64,000 nt of DNA from Streptomyces sp. 840.1. GTDB lineage: Bacteria; Actinomycetota; Actinomycetes; Streptomycetales; Streptomycetaceae. Both the position numbers and the translations under genes were made by a program. The stretch covers positions 310,001 through 374,000 of the forward strand of contig NZ_RJUU01000003.1 of the NCBI RefSeq assembly GCF_003751445.1. The letters run 5' to 3'. Below the pieces are notes generated by a model. The model worked only from the letters and a program-made list of their open reading frames with translations. It had not been told where the DNA came from and did not search any database. Positions 45,079-53,856 of this stretch are shown here, in pieces (the stretch's first letter is position 1; each line of letters starts with the position of its first letter).

Positions 45079-45837
45079 TCAGGCCCGGGGCCCGCGCGCA
45101 CCGCCGGGTCCACGCCGCGCGCTCGTCCGCCGGTCGAGGAGTTCGCGGCGGATCTCGGCGGCCGTGCTCCTGGCCCGGTCCGAGGTGGCCCTGCGGTCCG
45201 CCTGGGCGGGCACGAACCGGTGCAGCGCCTGCCCGCAGCGCGGGCAGGCGGTGTCGTTGTGGAGCAGCCTGCCGTCCTCGCACCGGGAGTCCTCGCAGCG
45301 TGCCGAGGTCAGCAGGTGTCCGGCGATCTCCAGGGGCGGCCAGCGGCGCCGGCCGTCCTCGTCCTTCTCCTGGAGGGTGTGGGCCCAGCGTGCGTTCCAC
45401 CGGCGCTCCACCCGGTCCAGGAGCTGGTCCGGGGTGCGCCGGCCCAGCTCCCGCTGGATCATCTCGACGAGTTCGGCGGGGTAGCGGCCGCCGAACTCCC
45501 TCATGAGGGGCTGCGGAAGCGCGTGCAGGAGGTAGCCGACGGGATCCGCGCCCGCCCGCTGCCACTTGCGGCACTGGCAATCCCCGTCCGCCGACAGTGG
45601 GGTGCGGCAGCGGCTGCACAGGCCCCGGCAGTCGCCGCACAGTCCGTGGTCGAGTCCGTCCAGGTGCCGGGCGGGGGCCCGGCCGCACTCGCGGCAGCAG
45701 GAGGCGCACAGGCCGCAGAGCCGCTCGAAGCCGACGGCCGTCGTCCAGGGCCGCTGCTGGCAGCGGCAGCAGCGGCTGCTGTTGCAGTGCTCGTGGTGCA
45801 CGGCGGCCGGTTCGCGTCCCAGTGGGGGCAATGACAT
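45079..45837 (-). CDS. Cysteine-rich (zinc ribbon-like) unrecognised protein
   Basis: 252 residues from ATG 45837 with GGAG upstream. Nineteen cysteines: fifteen in residues 18-89, arranged in CxxC-type pairs (CCRC, CGLC, CREC, CGDC, CSRC, CQC), and four more in a C-terminal module that ends CPRCGQ. Between them lies a helical region (VGYLLHALPQPLMREFGG and onward). The pattern suggests several structural zinc sites for binding nucleic acid or protein. No known domain recognised, and no signal peptide. Confidence 0.75.
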   Translation of the reverse strand: MSLPPLGREPAAVHHEHCNSSRCCRCQQRPWTTAVGFERLCGLCASCCRECGRAPARHLDGLDHGLCGDCRGLCSRCRTPLSADGDCQCRKWQRAGADPVGYLLHALPQPLMREFGGRYPAELVEMIQRELGRRTPDQLLDRVERRWNARWAHTLQEKDEDGRRRWPPLEIAGHLLTSARCEDSRCEDGRLLHNDTACPRCGQALHRFVPAQADRRATSDRARSTAAEIRRELLDRRTSARRGPGGARGPRA

Positions 45838-46049
45838 GGCTGCGCTCTCCGGGTCCCTCGCTCGGTGCGGCGCCCGGCAGCCGTTGCCGTGCCGGACGGG
45901 GATACGGTACGCGGTGTCCCGCACCCCACCGGACCGTTTCATACCCGAATGCCCGAGGCCCCCGTACAGCCGCACAAGGCAATGAACTGACCGAAATAGG
46001 AAAGTTCCCTTGTATACCGGATCATTCGTGTGCGGTGACGAGCCGCTGC

Positions 46050-46080
46050 TTGACCTTGCCGTTGGCGGCAGGGTTGAACG
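46050..46080 (+). promoter_or_regulatory. MerR-type promoter of the SDR/MerR pair
   Basis: -35 TTGACC (46050-46055) and a -10-like TGAACG (46075-46080) are 19 bp apart. The spacer holds the imperfect inverted repeat CCTTGCC-GTTGGC-GGCAGGG (46054-46073). The -10 ends eight bases before the SDR ATG, and no ribosome site is present, so the mRNA may be leaderless. The MerR protein encoded second in the operon is the likely regulator. Confidence 0.55.
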
Positions 46081-46088
46081 ATTGCCGC

Positions 46089-46859
46089 ATGAACAGCAGC
46101 TCAGCACCTTCCAGGCCTTCCGCCGACCGCGTCGTCGCCATCACCGGTGCGGGGACCGGCATCGGCCGTGCCACCGCCCACGCCTTCGCCGCCGAGGGGG
46201 CCACGGTCCTCGTCATCGGGCGGCGCCCCGGCCCCCTCGGAGAGACCGCCGCCGGGCACGACCGGATCGTGCCACTGGTGGCCGACATCACCGGCCCCGG
46301 CGAGCCCGAGCGGATCGTCCGCACCGCCCAGGAGACGTACGGGCGGCTCGACGTACTGGTCAACAACGCCGCGGTGGTCCGCAGCGCCGCCCTCGACGCC
46401 GTGACCACCGAGATCATCGAGCCACAGCTGGCCACCAACCTGGTCGCACCCCTCCTGCTCTCCCGGGCCGCGCTGCCCCTGCTGGAGGCCTCCGCCGGCG
46501 TCATCGTGAACATCAGTACGTCGATCGGGCAGCGGGGCTGGCCGAACGGCTCCGTCTACGCCGCGACCAAGATGGCCATGGAGCTGTTCACCCGCACCTG
46601 GGCGGTCGAACTCGCGCCGCGCGGCATCCGCGTGGTGGCGGTCGCGCCCGGTGCGATCGGTACCCCGATCGGCAAGCACCAGGGGCTGACGCCGGAGCAG
46701 CTGGCGGCGCTGCGGGAGTGGCAGCTGGCGCACACTCCGATGCGGCGGCGCGGCACCCCCGAGGAGGTGGCGCGCTCGATCACGTATCTCGCCTCGCCCG
46801 ACGCCTCGTTCATCACCGGTGCGGTTCTCCCGGTCGACGGCGGTGCCGTGGTCGCGTGA
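46089..46859 (+). CDS. Short-chain dehydrogenase/reductase
   Basis: 256 residues. The cofactor motif is TGAGTGIGRA, followed by DVLVNNAA, the catalytic Ser of INISTSIG and YAATK (Tyr-x3-Lys), with the FITGAVLPVDGG ending of classical SDRs. There is no ribosome site, but a MerR-type promoter ends eight bases upstream, which suggests a leaderless transcript. It is followed by the MerR gene after 26 bp. Substrate unknown; SDR genes under MerR control often handle toxic carbonyls. Confidence 0.88.
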   Translation: MNSSSAPSRPSADRVVAITGAGTGIGRATAHAFAAEGATVLVIGRRPGPLGETAAGHDRIVPLVADITGPGEPERIVRTAQETYGRLDVLVNNAAVVRSAALDAVTTEIIEPQLATNLVAPLLLSRAALPLLEASAGVIVNISTSIGQRGWPNGSVYAATKMAMELFTRTWAVELAPRGIRVVAVAPGAIGTPIGKHQGLTPEQLAALREWQLAHTPMRRRGTPEEVARSITYLASPDASFITGAVLPVDGGAVVA

Positions 46860-46885
46860 TAAGAGTGAACGGGGAGGTGGTGGGG

Positions 46886-47392
46886 GTGCTGATCGGCGAG
46901 CTGGCCGGGGCCACCGGCACGACCGCGCGTGCGCTGCGCCACTACGAGCAGGCCGGGCTGATCACCTCCCGGCGGGCGGCCAACGGCTACCGGGTGTACG
47001 AGGCGCGCGCGGTCGTCCGGGTCCGCAACATCCGCCATCTGCTGGCCGCCGGGCTCACGCTGGACGACGTCCGGGCCTTCCTGCCCTGCCTGGACGGCGA
47101 TGTCGTCGCCTCCCCGCCCTCGCCGCTCGGACTGCGGATCGCCCGCGAGCGGCTCGCGGTCCTCGACGCGCGGATCGCCGCCCAGACCGAGGCCCGGGAC
47201 CGGCTGGCCGAGGCGCTTCGGGCGCTGCCCGGTGACCCGGCCCCGCCGGGTAGAGCCACCGGGGCGGCGACGGGGTCAGGGCCGGATGCTGCTCACCACG
47301 TCGGCGGTGGCCGTGAGGCCCTCCTGGATGGTGGGCGCCATGCTCGTCCCCGCGAGGAAGAACCCCAGCAGGCCGCAGACCAGCGCGTGTGA
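46886..47392 (+). CDS. MerR-family regulator with odd C-terminal extension
   Basis: 168 residues from a GTG at 46886, preferred because GGGGAGG lies eight bases upstream. The N-terminal MerR winged helix is LIGELAGATGTTARALRHYE and NGYRVYE, with a dimerisation helix. From about residue 125 the sequence (Gly/Ala/Pro/Arg-rich) loses family character and reads antisense through most of the convergent small membrane gene (47276-47470). In another frame a stop (TAG) lies at about 47251, directly after an expected MerR end. A one-base indel in the preceding C/G-rich tract could explain the extension. Confidence 0.8.
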   Translation: MLIGELAGATGTTARALRHYEQAGLITSRRAANGYRVYEARAVVRVRNIRHLLAAGLTLDDVRAFLPCLDGDVVASPPSPLGLRIARERLAVLDARIAAQTEARDRLAEALRALPGDPAPPGRATGAATGSGPDAAHHVGGGREALLDGGRHARPREEEPQQAADQRV

Positions 47393-47470
47393 GATCTTCA
47401 GTCCGCCGTTGCGGAGGAAGATCACCGCCAGGATCAGCAGAAGCAGTACCAGTGAGATCGAAATGGCCAT
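47276..47470 (-). CDS. Small one- or two-helix membrane protein
   Basis: 64 residues from ATG 47470 with a strong GGAGGAGG ribosome site. One hydrophobic segment (ISLVLLLLILAVIFL) is followed by a short basic stretch and a second (ALVCGLLGFFLAG), then a Thr-rich tail. The pattern is that of small Streptomyces membrane proteins of unknown function. It overlaps the 3' end of the MerR gene tail to tail. Confidence 0.75.
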   Translation of the reverse strand: MAISISLVLLLLILAVIFLRNGGLKISHALVCGLLGFFLAGTSMAPTIQEGLTATADVVSSIRP

Positions 47471-47641
47471 GGCCAACCTCCTCCGCCGCGCCTGAATTGC
47501 GGCATTCGGCGGCCAGTTTGGCGTAGCGCAGAGGCCATCCGGCGCACTGGCGTGTCCGCCAAACGGGTAGGGCTGGGCGAACACGCGCGGGGTGCCGGGC
47601 GGCTCCCGGTCAGCCGGAACTGCCGGGGCCGCCCGGCCGCG

Positions 47642-48760
47642 TCACGGCGCGGGCAGTTCCATCAGTTCCGCGACGGTCCCTCGGTGGCGGCCCGCCGTGC
47701 CGTACGCGATCGAGTCGGCCTTGGCGCGCTTGAGGTACAGGTGCGCCGGGTGCTCCCAGGTCATCCCGATTCCGCCGTGGAGCTGAACGCACTCCTCCGC
47801 CGCGTGGACGGCGACCCCGGAGCAGTACGCCTGCGCGACGGCCACCGCCAGCGGCGCGTCGGGGCTGCCGGTGGCCAGCGCGTCCGCCGCGTTGCGCGCC
47901 GCCGCCCGCGCCGAGACGACCTGCAGCCAGAGCTGGGCCATGCGGTGCTTGAGCGACTGGAACGAGCCGACGGGGCGGTTGAACTGGCGGCGCTCGCGGG
48001 TGTACCGGACCGTCTCGGTCAGGCACCACTCGGCGAGCCCGAGCTGTTCGGAGGCGAGGAGCCCGGCTCCGGCCAGCAGCCCCGCGCGCACCGCTTCCCG
48101 GCCTGCCGGGGCGTCCGCGAGGCGGGTTCCGGTGGCCCCGGCCAGGGTGACGGTGGCGAGCGGGCGGGTCAGGTCGAGCGCGACGAGCGGCTCGACGGCG
48201 ACGCCCTCGGCGTCCGCGGGGACGGCGTACAGCCCGTCGGCGGCCGGGACCAGCAGCACATCGGCGGCGGCCGCGTCGGCAATCGGGCCGAGCGTGCCGT
48301 CGAGCTGCGCGGTCACGGTGGGCGGGCCGGGCGCGGCTGCGGAGAACGGCACCGCGAGTACCGCGACCTTGCGGCCCGAAGCCAGGTCCGCGAGGAGTGC
48401 GGCCACCGGCCCGTCCTGGGCACCGAGCGCCAGCAGCGTCTCGGTGGCGACGACGGAACTGGTCAGGTAGGGCGCGGGGGCGACGCGGCGCCCGAGTTCC
48501 TCCATGACCACGGCGGCCTCGCGGTGTCCGGCGCCCTGTCCGCCGAGCTTCTCGGGCACCAGGAGTCCGGCAGCGCCGATGCCGGTGGCGAGCGCCTTCC
48601 AGAGCTGCGGGTCCTGCGGCGTGCCGGACTCGGTGCGGGCGATCACCGCCGGCGCGTCGCACCGGGCGTCCAGGAGCGAGCGGACGGCGGCGCGCAGGTC
48701 GTCCTCGGCCTCCGAGTACAGCAGATCGGGCGCCTGGCTCTCTTCGGTCCGTACAGTCAT
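47642..48760 (-). CDS. Acyl-CoA dehydrogenase, probable non-catalytic or partner subunit
   Basis: 372 residues. The acyl-CoA dehydrogenase fold is seen in AEDDLRAAVRSLLD, the middle domain and the C-terminal FQSLKHRMAQLWLQV, with VQLHGGIGMTWEHPAHLYLKRA. It starts within the upstream dehydrogenase stop (TCAT, 48757-48760). The catalytic-glutamate motif IEGGTSE of the neighbour is missing. Paired, complementary acyl-CoA dehydrogenases that form alpha2-beta2 tetramers are known for steroid side-chain degradation in actinomycetes. The pairing here is inferred. Confidence 0.88.
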   Translation of the reverse strand: MTVRTEESQAPDLLYSEAEDDLRAAVRSLLDARCDAPAVIARTESGTPQDPQLWKALATGIGAAGLLVPEKLGGQGAGHREAAVVMEELGRRVAPAPYLTSSVVATETLLALGAQDGPVAALLADLASGRKVAVLAVPFSAAAPGPPTVTAQLDGTLGPIADAAAADVLLVPAADGLYAVPADAEGVAVEPLVALDLTRPLATVTLAGATGTRLADAPAGREAVRAGLLAGAGLLASEQLGLAEWCLTETVRYTRERRQFNRPVGSFQSLKHRMAQLWLQVVSARAAARNAADALATGSPDAPLAVAVAQAYCSGVAVHAAEECVQLHGGIGMTWEHPAHLYLKRAKADSIAYGTAGRHRGTVAELMELPAP

Positions 48761-49944
48761 CGGGACAGGTCCTTCCAGGCGACGTCCTTGTCGTTGCGCG
48801 GTTCGGCGGGCAGGCCGAGCACGCGTTCGGCGACGATGTTGAGCAGTACCTCGCTCGTGCCGCCCTCGATGGAGTTACCCTTCGAGCGGAGGTAGCGGTA
48901 ACCGGCGTCGCGGCCGGTGAAGTCGACGAGTTCGGGCCGGCGCATCGTCCAGTCGCTGTACAACAGGCCCTCATCACCCAGGAGTTCAACTTCCAGGGCG
49001 CTGATCTCCTGGTTGAGCCGGGCGAAGGCCAGCTTCATCCCGGAGCCCTCGGGGCCCGGCTGTCCGGCGACGAGCTGCTGGCGCAGGCGCGCCCCGGTGA
49101 GCCGGGCGACCTCGGCCTCCACCCAGAGGGTGAGCAGGCTCTGGTGCAGATCGTGGGTACGCAGTTCGGGGCGCTCGCGCCAGGTCGCGGCGACCGGTCC
49201 GATCATGCCGCCCTCGCGCGGGATGCGCGCTCCACCGATGGAGACGCGCTCGTTCATGAGCGTCGTCTGCGCGACCTTCCAGCCCTCACCGACCGGCCCG
49301 AGCCGGTGGCTGTCGGGGATGCGAACGCCGGTGAGGAAGACCTCGTTGAACTCGGCCTCGCCGGTGATCTGCCGCAGCGGCCGCACCTCTACGCCGGGGT
49401 CGGTCATGTCGCAGATGAAGTAGCTGATGCCGCGGTGCTTGGGCACGTCGGGGTCGGTACGGGCGATGAGGATCGCCCAGCGCGCCAGATGGGCGCTGGA
49501 CGTCCAGACCTTCTGCCCGTCGACCACCCAGTCCTCCCCGTCGCGGACGGCGCGGGTGGAGAGGGCGGCCAGGTCGGAGCCGGCGCCCGGCTCGCTGAAC
49601 AGCTGGCACCACACCTCGTCCCCGACCCACAGGGGGCGCAGGAACCGCTTCTTCTGCTCGTCGGTCCCGTAGCCGAGGACGGTCGGGGCGGCCATGCCGA
49701 GGCCGATGCCGATACGGCGCGGGTCGTTGTCCGGCGCGTCCGCCGCGGCGAGTTCGGCGTCGACGACGGTCTGCAGGGAGCGCGGCGCGTCGAGGCCGCC
49801 GAGTCCGGCCGGGTAGTGCACCCAGGCGAGTCCGGCGTCGAAGCGGGCCCTGAGGAAGTCGGTGCGGTCGGTGGTGGCCGGGGGGTGAGTGGCCAGCAGT
49901 TCCCGGGTGAGGCGGCGCAGTCGCGCGGCGTCGGGGGCGGTCAT
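48757..49944 (-). CDS. Acyl-CoA dehydrogenase, probable catalytic subunit
   Basis: 395 residues. The middle domain has WCQLFSEPGAGSDLAAL and WVVDGQKVWTSSA. The C-terminus has SIEGGTSEVLLNIVAERVLGLP, the FadE-type catalytic and FAD-adjacent motif. Its start overlaps the quinone-oxidoreductase stop by four bases. It is cotranscribed with that gene and the second dehydrogenase, and would introduce the 2,3-double bond in an acyl-CoA, probably a bulky one. Confidence 0.9.
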   Translation of the reverse strand: MTAPDAARLRRLTRELLATHPPATTDRTDFLRARFDAGLAWVHYPAGLGGLDAPRSLQTVVDAELAAADAPDNDPRRIGIGLGMAAPTVLGYGTDEQKKRFLRPLWVGDEVWCQLFSEPGAGSDLAALSTRAVRDGEDWVVDGQKVWTSSAHLARWAILIARTDPDVPKHRGISYFICDMTDPGVEVRPLRQITGEAEFNEVFLTGVRIPDSHRLGPVGEGWKVAQTTLMNERVSIGGARIPREGGMIGPVAATWRERPELRTHDLHQSLLTLWVEAEVARLTGARLRQQLVAGQPGPEGSGMKLAFARLNQEISALEVELLGDEGLLYSDWTMRRPELVDFTGRDAGYRYLRSKGNSIEGGTSEVLLNIVAERVLGLPAEPRNDKDVAWKDLSR

Positions 49945-50909
49945 CGGGCGGCTCCTGACGGGAGGACGACGATGCGGCCGGTGCTGGTGCCGTCGGCGAC
50001 GCGCTGGACCGCGGCCGCCGCGCCGTCCATCGCGACGCGCTCACTGATCAGCGGCTTGACGACGCCCTCGGCGGCGAGCCGGGTCAGCTCCCGGTGACAG
50101 TCGCGGACCGCCTGCGGGTCCTTGGTGTTGTACAGGCCCCAGTGGAGTCCGAGGACCGAGTAGTTCTTCACCAGGGCGTGGTTGAGCCCCGGGGTGGGGA
50201 TCACGCCGCTGGCGAAGCCGACGACGATCACCCGGCCCTCGAAGGCGATGCACTTCACGGACTTGGCGTACGCGTCGCCGCCGACCGGGTCGTAGACGAC
50301 GTCGGCGCCGCGTCCGCCGGTCGCGTCCTTGACGGCCGCGACGATGTCGTCGGTGCGCCGGTCGATGACCAGGTCGCAGCCGAGGGCGGTGGCCGCCTTG
50401 GTCTTCTCCGCGCCGCCGACGACGCCGATGACGGTCGCGCCGGCGGCCTTTCCGAGCTGGACCGCGGCGCTGCCGACGCCGCCGGCTGCGGCGTGGACGA
50501 GCAGCGTCTCACCGGCCTGCAGCCGTGCCCGCCGGTGCAGCCCGAACCAGCCGGTCTGGTAGCCGATGTGCAGCGCGGCGGCCTCTGCGTCGTCCAGGGT
50601 TTCCGGGGCCGGCAGCAGGGCCGCCTCGTCCGCGACGACGTACTGGGCGAACCCGCCGTCCGGCAGCGCGGGGGTGGCGAGCACCCGGCGGCCGTCCGGC
50701 GTCCTGCCGCAGATCTCCACGCCGGGCGTGAACGGCAGCGGGGGCCGCACCTGGTACTGCCCTCGGCAGAGCAGCGCGTCGGGGAAGTTGATGTTTGCCG
50801 CGAGCACCTCGACGAGCACCTGCCCGTCGCCGGGCGTGGGCCGGTCCGTCTCCTCCAGCCGCATCACCTCGCTCGGCTCGCCGTTCCGGTGCACTCGCCA
50901 TGCCTGCAT
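49941..50909 (-). CDS. Zinc-free quinone oxidoreductase (MDR family)
   Basis: 322 residues from ATG 50909 with GGAGG upstream. The nucleotide motif is VHAAAGGVGSAAVQLGKAAG, with PFTPGVEICG and YDPVGGDAYAKSVKCIAF as in QOR-like proteins. There is no structural zinc lobe. It is the first gene of the operon with two acyl-CoA dehydrogenases. NADPH-dependent reduction of an enoyl thioester or a quinone are both possible. Confidence 0.88.
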   Translation of the reverse strand: MQAWRVHRNGEPSEVMRLEETDRPTPGDGQVLVEVLAANINFPDALLCRGQYQVRPPLPFTPGVEICGRTPDGRRVLATPALPDGGFAQYVVADEAALLPAPETLDDAEAAALHIGYQTGWFGLHRRARLQAGETLLVHAAAGGVGSAAVQLGKAAGATVIGVVGGAEKTKAATALGCDLVIDRRTDDIVAAVKDATGGRGADVVYDPVGGDAYAKSVKCIAFEGRVIVVGFASGVIPTPGLNHALVKNYSVLGLHWGLYNTKDPQAVRDCHRELTRLAAEGVVKPLISERVAMDGAAAAVQRVADGTSTGRIVVLPSGAAR

Positions 50910-50958
50910 GAGGGGCCTCCACAACACTGTCGGCATTACCACTGCTCCGGCGCATACT

Positions 50959-50970
50959 AAGCGGTCGCTT
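50959..50970. promoter_or_regulatory. TetR-like operator before the acyl-CoA dehydrogenase operon
   Basis: AAGCG-GT-CGCTT (50959-50970) is a perfect 5-bp inverted repeat with a 2-bp centre, about 50 bp upstream of the first start codon and inside a longer near-palindrome. The form is like TetR-family operators in acyl-CoA catabolism of actinomycetes. No tetR gene lies nearby. Confidence 0.5.
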
Positions 50971-51068
50971 GCCCCTCTGGGAACAACCTGCGGGTGACCG
51001 CTTCCGCCGGACGGTGACATGCCGGGCCGCGAAGGACGGACGACGGGGCCCCGGGCCGTGGCATGACC

Positions 51069-51107
51069 GTGCGCCCGGCCCCGCCCGCTCGCGGGCGCCG
51101 GGCGCAC
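51069..51107 (-). terminator. Hairpin after the GH84 gene
   Basis: GTGCGCCCGG (51069-51078) and CCGGGCGCAC (51098-51107) are perfect 10-bp arms, with a second perfect 7-bp stem inside (CGCCCGC / GCGGGCG). It lies 15 bp past the GH84 stop on the minus strand. Confidence 0.7.
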
Positions 51108-51121
51108 TGCGGGCCGCCCCG

Positions 51122-53803
51122 CTACTCGCCCACCACCACCTCCGCGATCTGCGGCGCCCCGGCACCCCCGCGCCAGGCCAGCCGCACCGCGTCGGCGCTC
51201 CGGCCGTGCGTGTCGATGTCCGTGTACGCCCCGCCGAGCCTGCCGGCGGTCCGCCATTCGCCGTCCGCGCTCCGCAGCTGGATGTCCGCCGCACCCTCGG
51301 CACCGGCCGGCCGCAGGACCGTCACCGAGCCGACCGCACGCGCGCTGCCGAGCCCCACCTCGAGGAACTCGCCTGCCTGCGGGGCCCGCGCGGCGCGGTA
51401 GACCGTGCCCGGGTCCCCGTCGGCCGCCGAGCCCATGGCGGATCCGGTGGCCGCGGGCGGGTTGCCGGTGACCGCGCCGTCCGTCGTCGCGACGTGGAAC
51501 TCACGTACGACGACCCAGCTGGTCTGGGCCGCAGTCGCCCGCGCCCGCACGTAGCGGGCCTTCGTACCGGCGGGCGCGGTCGCCGCGACGTCGGGCTTGC
51601 CTGAAAAGGCGGTCAGCGGCTGCCAGCTCGTGCCGTCGGCCGAGTACTCCAGCACGCCCTCGTGCAGGTAGTCGTCGGTGCTGCCGGGCTTGCCCATGGC
51701 GAGCGTGATGTCGCCGATGTCCCTGGACCCGCCCAGGTCGACGGTGAACTGATCGTCGACGGCGGGCGCCCCGTCGCTCCAGAAGTACGTGGCGTCGTCG
51801 CCGTCGAGCATCCGGGCGGCGATGTTGCCCTGGTACGTGCCCAGGCTCGTCGAAGCGGCGGGGCGGCCGCTCACGCCGAGGATCCGGTCGTGCTCGGCGG
51901 TGGCCGCGTCGACGAACCCGTCCAGCACTCCGTCACCGACGTGGACCGGCACCTTGCCGCCGCCGAGGCCGGTGTACACGAAGGACGTGGCCCGTTCGAC
52001 CTGGGCGGGCAGCTGCTGCCGGAGCTCCCAGGCCTGTGCGCCGTTCCCGGCGCGGGCCGCCTCGACCATGCGCAGGGCCGTGCGGGACGCGGTAGCCCAG
52101 GCCTCGGTGGCGTCCAGCCAGGGGCCGGAGTCGTCGATGAAACCCCGGTCCGGAAGTGCCGCGCGCAGCCGGGCGGGGGCTGCGCCGAGGTTTCCGAGCA
52201 CGGTGGCGAGCCGCTTCGAGTCGCCGGACTTCCAGTAGCGGGCGACCTCGGCCGCCAGTTCCGGTGCCTTGTCGGTGTTGAGCGCCGAGCTGTAGTTGAC
52301 GTCGGCGAAGGCGCGCAGCGCCTGCTCGGTGCGGGCGTCGCCGCCCGCGTACTCCTTGAGCCCCTTGCCCCACGAGGTTCGCGGGTCGTACGCGGCATCG
52401 TTCCAGGAGTAGTCCGCGACGGTGTACAGCGAGAGCTTCGAGGCGTACGGCTGGATCATCGGGTTGGCGGTGATCCCGGCGAGCCTGCCGGGCAGCCCCT
52501 TCTCCCGCCCGTTGAACGGGCCGAGGAGCAGCCGGTCGGTCGCGTAGTCGTTCACCGGGTAGTTGTCCCAGGTCAGGATCGGGTGCCCGAACACCTTGCG
52601 GGCGGCGTCGGCCTGGGCGTTCGTCATGGTCGGTGCGACGACTCCGACGCCCGTCCACTCGACGAGCACGTCCGGGTCGAGTTGCCCGGACAGTGCCTTC
52701 TTGTACGGGGATTCGCTGATGTTGTAGTACTCGGTGGGAACCATCTGGAGTGGCTGCGCACCGGGGTGGGTGGCGATGAACTCCTTGTTGACCCGGTTCA
52801 GCAGGTACGCCTGCGCGGCTCCCGCGGCCCCGCCGCCGGTCCCCCACTTCTCCTTGTCGGCGTCGCAGTTCCAGTCGGTGTAGCTGATGTCGTCCAGCGG
52901 CACGGCGAAGGTCCGTACGCCGATGTCCCAGATCGTCTGGAACTTGTCGACGAGGGCCTTGGTGTCCGCCTCCGAGCTGTAGCAGACCGACAGGCCGGGA
53001 GAGAGCGCGTAGGTGAACTCGACGTGCCGCTGGACTGCCCGGTCGGCGAGCTCCTCGATCTGCGCCAGCTGGTCGGCCGGGTAGGCGTCGCCCCACTTGT
53101 CGCGGAGGTAGGCGTCGTCCTTGGGCGAGTACACGTAGATGTTCATCTTGTGCTCGCCGTAGTAGTCGAGCTGGTCGAGCCGCGCCTGCTGCGACCAGGG
53201 GGTGCCGTAGAACCCCTCGATGACGCCGCGCAGCGCGGTGCCCGGCCAGTCGCGCACCGCGAGTCCGCCGACACGGGCGCCCGCCCCCTTCCGGTGCGGC
53301 AGTACCTGGCGCAGGCTCTGTGCCGCGTAGTAGGTGCCGGTGGTGTCCTTGCCCGCGAGGACGATGCGGCCCGCCCCGATGCCGAGGACGTAGCCGTCGG
53401 CGGGCAGCCCGGTGGTGCCTTCGAGCTTCTGGGCGGCGAGCGCGGCGGCGTCACCGACATGCACGGTGAGCCCGCTCGTGGCGGCCCGGGTGCTCCGGAC
53501 GACGCGCTGCGCACCGGCCTGTTTCAGGGCGGTCCCGACCACGGAGAGCGAGGACTCGTCGGCCGTTTCGCCGGCCACCACGGTGACGGTGGGGGTGATG
53601 GTGATCCGGTCGGGCCGGCTCTCGGCCGACTGCGGCGTCGGGGTGATGACGGGGGTCCCCTGGCTGCTGTTCCGGGCCTTCGTCGGGGCGCCGGCCCCGG
53701 TGCTGCCGGCCGCCTGCGCGGAGGGACCGGCGGCCAGCAGGCCGCCGACGAGCAGGGCCGCCGAGGCGGCCAGGGCGGTGAGACGAGGTGGGCGAGGCGT
53801 CAC
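51122..53803 (-). CDS. Secreted GH84 beta-N-acetylglucosaminidase with C-terminal carbohydrate-binding modules
   Basis: 893 residues from a GTG at 53803 with GGAGG directly upstream; an in-frame ATG at 53821 is less suitable. A Sec signal peptide (about 1-31) leads to an N-terminal GH20b-like domain (to about 185). The GH84 barrel follows: VIEGFYGTPWS (about 195-204) and the catalytic Asp pair in PLDDISYTDW (304-305). A helical region and two F5/8-type C modules follow (residues about 650-890). It should release GlcNAc from glycans outside the cell. A DasR-like box overlaps its promoter. Confidence 0.93.
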   Translation of the reverse strand: MTPRPPRLTALAASAALLVGGLLAAGPSAQAAGSTGAGAPTKARNSSQGTPVITPTPQSAESRPDRITITPTVTVVAGETADESSLSVVGTALKQAGAQRVVRSTRAATSGLTVHVGDAAALAAQKLEGTTGLPADGYVLGIGAGRIVLAGKDTTGTYYAAQSLRQVLPHRKGAGARVGGLAVRDWPGTALRGVIEGFYGTPWSQQARLDQLDYYGEHKMNIYVYSPKDDAYLRDKWGDAYPADQLAQIEELADRAVQRHVEFTYALSPGLSVCYSSEADTKALVDKFQTIWDIGVRTFAVPLDDISYTDWNCDADKEKWGTGGGAAGAAQAYLLNRVNKEFIATHPGAQPLQMVPTEYYNISESPYKKALSGQLDPDVLVEWTGVGVVAPTMTNAQADAARKVFGHPILTWDNYPVNDYATDRLLLGPFNGREKGLPGRLAGITANPMIQPYASKLSLYTVADYSWNDAAYDPRTSWGKGLKEYAGGDARTEQALRAFADVNYSSALNTDKAPELAAEVARYWKSGDSKRLATVLGNLGAAPARLRAALPDRGFIDDSGPWLDATEAWATASRTALRMVEAARAGNGAQAWELRQQLPAQVERATSFVYTGLGGGKVPVHVGDGVLDGFVDAATAEHDRILGVSGRPAASTSLGTYQGNIAARMLDGDDATYFWSDGAPAVDDQFTVDLGGSRDIGDITLAMGKPGSTDDYLHEGVLEYSADGTSWQPLTAFSGKPDVAATAPAGTKARYVRARATAAQTSWVVVREFHVATTDGAVTGNPPAATGSAMGSAADGDPGTVYRAARAPQAGEFLEVGLGSARAVGSVTVLRPAGAEGAADIQLRSADGEWRTAGRLGGAYTDIDTHGRSADAVRLAWRGGAGAPQIAEVVVGE

Positions 53804-53856
53804 AGATCCTCCATTGATCACTCAAGTCATCAGAGTCGCGCAACACAACTGCACCG

